A DNA stretch of 5,707 nt from Candidatus Iainarchaeum sp. (GTDB lineage: Archaea > Iainarchaeota > Iainarchaeia > Iainarchaeales > JAXPJC01). Made by a program: the position numbers and the translations under genes. The notes beneath the pieces were generated by a model, which saw only the letters and a list, made by a program, of their open reading frames with translations, did no database searches and was not told the origin of the DNA. The stretch covers positions 1 to 5,707 of the forward strand of contig JAGVWD010000036.1 in the NCBI GenBank assembly GCA_018304445.1. Direction: 5' to 3'. Positions 4,168-5,707 of the stretch are shown here, in pieces (positions within the stretch are counted from its first letter, which is position 1; each line of letters begins with the position of its first letter).

Positions 4168-5707
4168 ACAAAATGATCTTGGAACCGTAATCTCAACGCT
4201 TGAGGGCCCCTCCCCGGGAAATGTTGATTTTGTTGTGAACCTCCCCGAAATGGTCCTGCACAGGGGGCAGTTTGTTGAGATGTCCTATTCCGAGGGAACG
4301 CTCATTGCGATGATTGTTGATTTGATAAAAACAAACCGCTATTTTGAGCGCGCAGATTCTGTGAAGGAATTTGAGGCTTCAGGGAAAAAAATGCTGGAAG
4401 TGTTTCCCACAGGTGAATGGGAATACCTCATCGCAAAAACAAAGCCCCTGGGAGTTTTCAGCCCAGATGGGAGAGTAAAGCGTGCAACCTCCCCAATAAG
4501 CCCTGGCACGAAGGTAAGGCTCGCAGGCAATGAGAAGCTGCACAAGTTCCTGGGACTTGATTCGGCGAACGGCCTGCACATAGGGAATGTTGAATTCCAC
4601 GATCTGCCAGTAAGCCTGAACCTCACAAGGCTTTTTCAAAAACACCTTTCTATTTTGGCCCAATCAGGCTCCGGAAAGTCGTACCTAGTTTCAGTCATGA
4701 TTGAAGAACTGCTCAAAAGAAAAAAAGAATCTGGGAGACTTGCCGCAATTGTTTTTGATGTTCATGGAGAATACATTAATTTCGGGGAGGCAATAACCGA
4801 CAGCAAGCATGAGGATTATTCGAACAAAACAAAAGTGGTAAAGGCGCGCGACATAAGGATAGGGGTTCCGAAACTCTCTGCAGCAATTCTCAATTCGATA
4901 ATTCCTGATTTGAGCTCCGCGCAAGTTAGGGATGTTGCAAGAATCATAGAGCAGTTGCGCAGGAACATGCAGGCAACAGGTCCCTTTGATTTCAGGGATG
5001 TGAAAAATGCAATTTCAGCGGATTCGGAAATAAAGGACAGCACAAAAGCTGCTTTAATAGGCTGGCTTTCAGGCCTGGAATATCTGAACCTGTTTGCAAG
5101 GACTGATGCCCCAAGCATAACTGATTTAATTGCCCCAGGCGAGCTTACAGTAATTGATTTCTCGGATATTGTGAACCAGCGCAAGAAGCAGATTATTGTA
5201 AGTTATTTCCTGCGCAGGCTCTTTGACAGCAGAAGAAGCAAACACATTCCCCCATTTGTTGCAGTAATTGAAGAGGCGCACCAATTCGCTCCCGCAATGG
5301 CAAAGGAGGAAAGCGCAATCTCAAAGGGAATAATTGAAACAATTGCGCGCGAGGGAAGAAAATTCGGCGCAAGCGTCTGCTTAATTTCCCAAAGGCCAAA
5401 AAGGCTCAGTACAACAGCGCTCTCGCAGTGCAATACACACATTATACTGCGCATAACAAACCCCTATGACCTGAAGCATATTGGTGAAAGTTCTGAGGGA
5501 TTGGACCAGCGCAGCCAGGACATGATTTCCTCGCAGAGAGTCGGGGAAGCACTCATTGTTGGAGAGGCAACAAATTACCCTGTTTTTGTGAAAATAAGGG
5601 AGCGCAAATCACTTGAATCAAGCCATGAGGTTCCCTTGGAAAAGGCAGCGCTTGATTTTGAAGCGCGCAAGGAAAAAGCAGGCGAAGAAACCGAGGAATT
5701 TTTGTAA
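4160..5707 (+). CDS. herA: HerA hexameric DNA translocase/helicase, partner of NurA
   Basis: HerA is a FtsK/HerA-class ATPase that pumps DNA into the NurA nuclease at double-strand breaks. The 515-residue length is normal. Domains: an N-terminal HAS beta-barrel (about 5-140), then the RecA-like core. The Walker A motif is AQSGSGKS at about 167-174 (K173). FDVHGEY follows. Walker B is FVAVIEEAHQFAP with E371/E372. Next are IAREGRKFG (395-403; R397/R400 are candidate arginine finger or sensor residues) and SVCLISQRPKRLS. The C-terminal part, ILRITNPYDLKHIGESSEGLD and GEALIVGEATNYPVFVKIRER, is characteristic of the HerA family. All catalytic residues are present, so it should be active. An in-frame GTG at 4151 overlapping the previous stop would add MRK; ATG 4160 is preferred. 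The stop (5705-5707) is the last codon of the window, so what follows is unseen. Confidence 0.95.
   Translation: MPEQNDLGTVISTLEGPSPGNVDFVVNLPEMVLHRGQFVEMSYSEGTLIAMIVDLIKTNRYFERADSVKEFEASGKKMLEVFPTGEWEYLIAKTKPLGVFSPDGRVKRATSPISPGTKVRLAGNEKLHKFLGLDSANGLHIGNVEFHDLPVSLNLTRLFQKHLSILAQSGSGKSYLVSVMIEELLKRKKESGRLAAIVFDVHGEYINFGEAITDSKHEDYSNKTKVVKARDIRIGVPKLSAAILNSIIPDLSSAQVRDVARIIEQLRRNMQATGPFDFRDVKNAISADSEIKDSTKAALIGWLSGLEYLNLFARTDAPSITDLIAPGELTVIDFSDIVNQRKKQIIVSYFLRRLFDSRRSKHIPPFVAVIEEAHQFAPAMAKEESAISKGIIETIAREGRKFGASVCLISQRPKRLSTTALSQCNTHIILRITNPYDLKHIGESSEGLDQRSQDMISSQRVGEALIVGEATNYPVFVKIRERKSLESSHEVPLEKAALDFEARKEKAGEETEEFL

Noticed and set aside
4160..5707. HerA as part of a bacterial-type antiviral system (HerA with Sir2 or DUF4297)
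   Set aside because: The recognisable partner in the cluster is NurA, the standard archaeal resection nuclease, and no effector gene of those systems is present.

Overview
The window looks archaeal. It holds a Pth2-type peptidyl-tRNA hydrolase and the archaeal DNA end-resection pair NurA and HerA. Possible promoters are TATA boxes 25-30 bp ahead of predicted transcript starts, not bacterial -35/-10 boxes. Genes are small and tightly packed, with stop/start overlaps (ATGA, TGATG). A DPANN-type lineage is possible, but that is a guess from gene compactness and the small zinc-ribbon and orphan proteins. Nothing in the window fixes the taxon.

Left part (1-2216, all minus strand). Read in the direction of transcription, it contains: a 107-residue orphan protein; pth2, coupled to it by a TGATG overlap; a single-pass membrane protein with a cytoplasmic acidic N-tail and a beta-rich outer part; and a coiled-coil protein with at least one membrane segment, which runs off the left edge. 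The last two overlap by ATGA and have their own likely promoter at the end of pth2.

Centre (2217-2487). This is the divergent intergenic region, about 270 bp and the only sizeable non-coding stretch. It carries two tandem copies of CCCCAAATC, each followed by a TATA-like box. Next come a nearly perfect A/T-rich palindrome and a perfect 14-bp inverted repeat with a third half-copy in its loop. These lie just ahead of nurA.

Right part (2488-5707, all plus strand). It contains nurA (5'-3' nuclease), an 86-residue DUF3850/ASCH-like protein, a 69-residue two-CxxC zinc ribbon and herA (hexameric DNA translocase), whose stop codon is the last base of the window. The two small genes sit between the partners of the resection machine. 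The zinc ribbon and herA start with an identical 16-nt initiation sequence. NurA and HerA are known to form one complex that resects DNA double-strand breaks with Mre11-Rad50. Neither mre11 nor rad50 is visible here.
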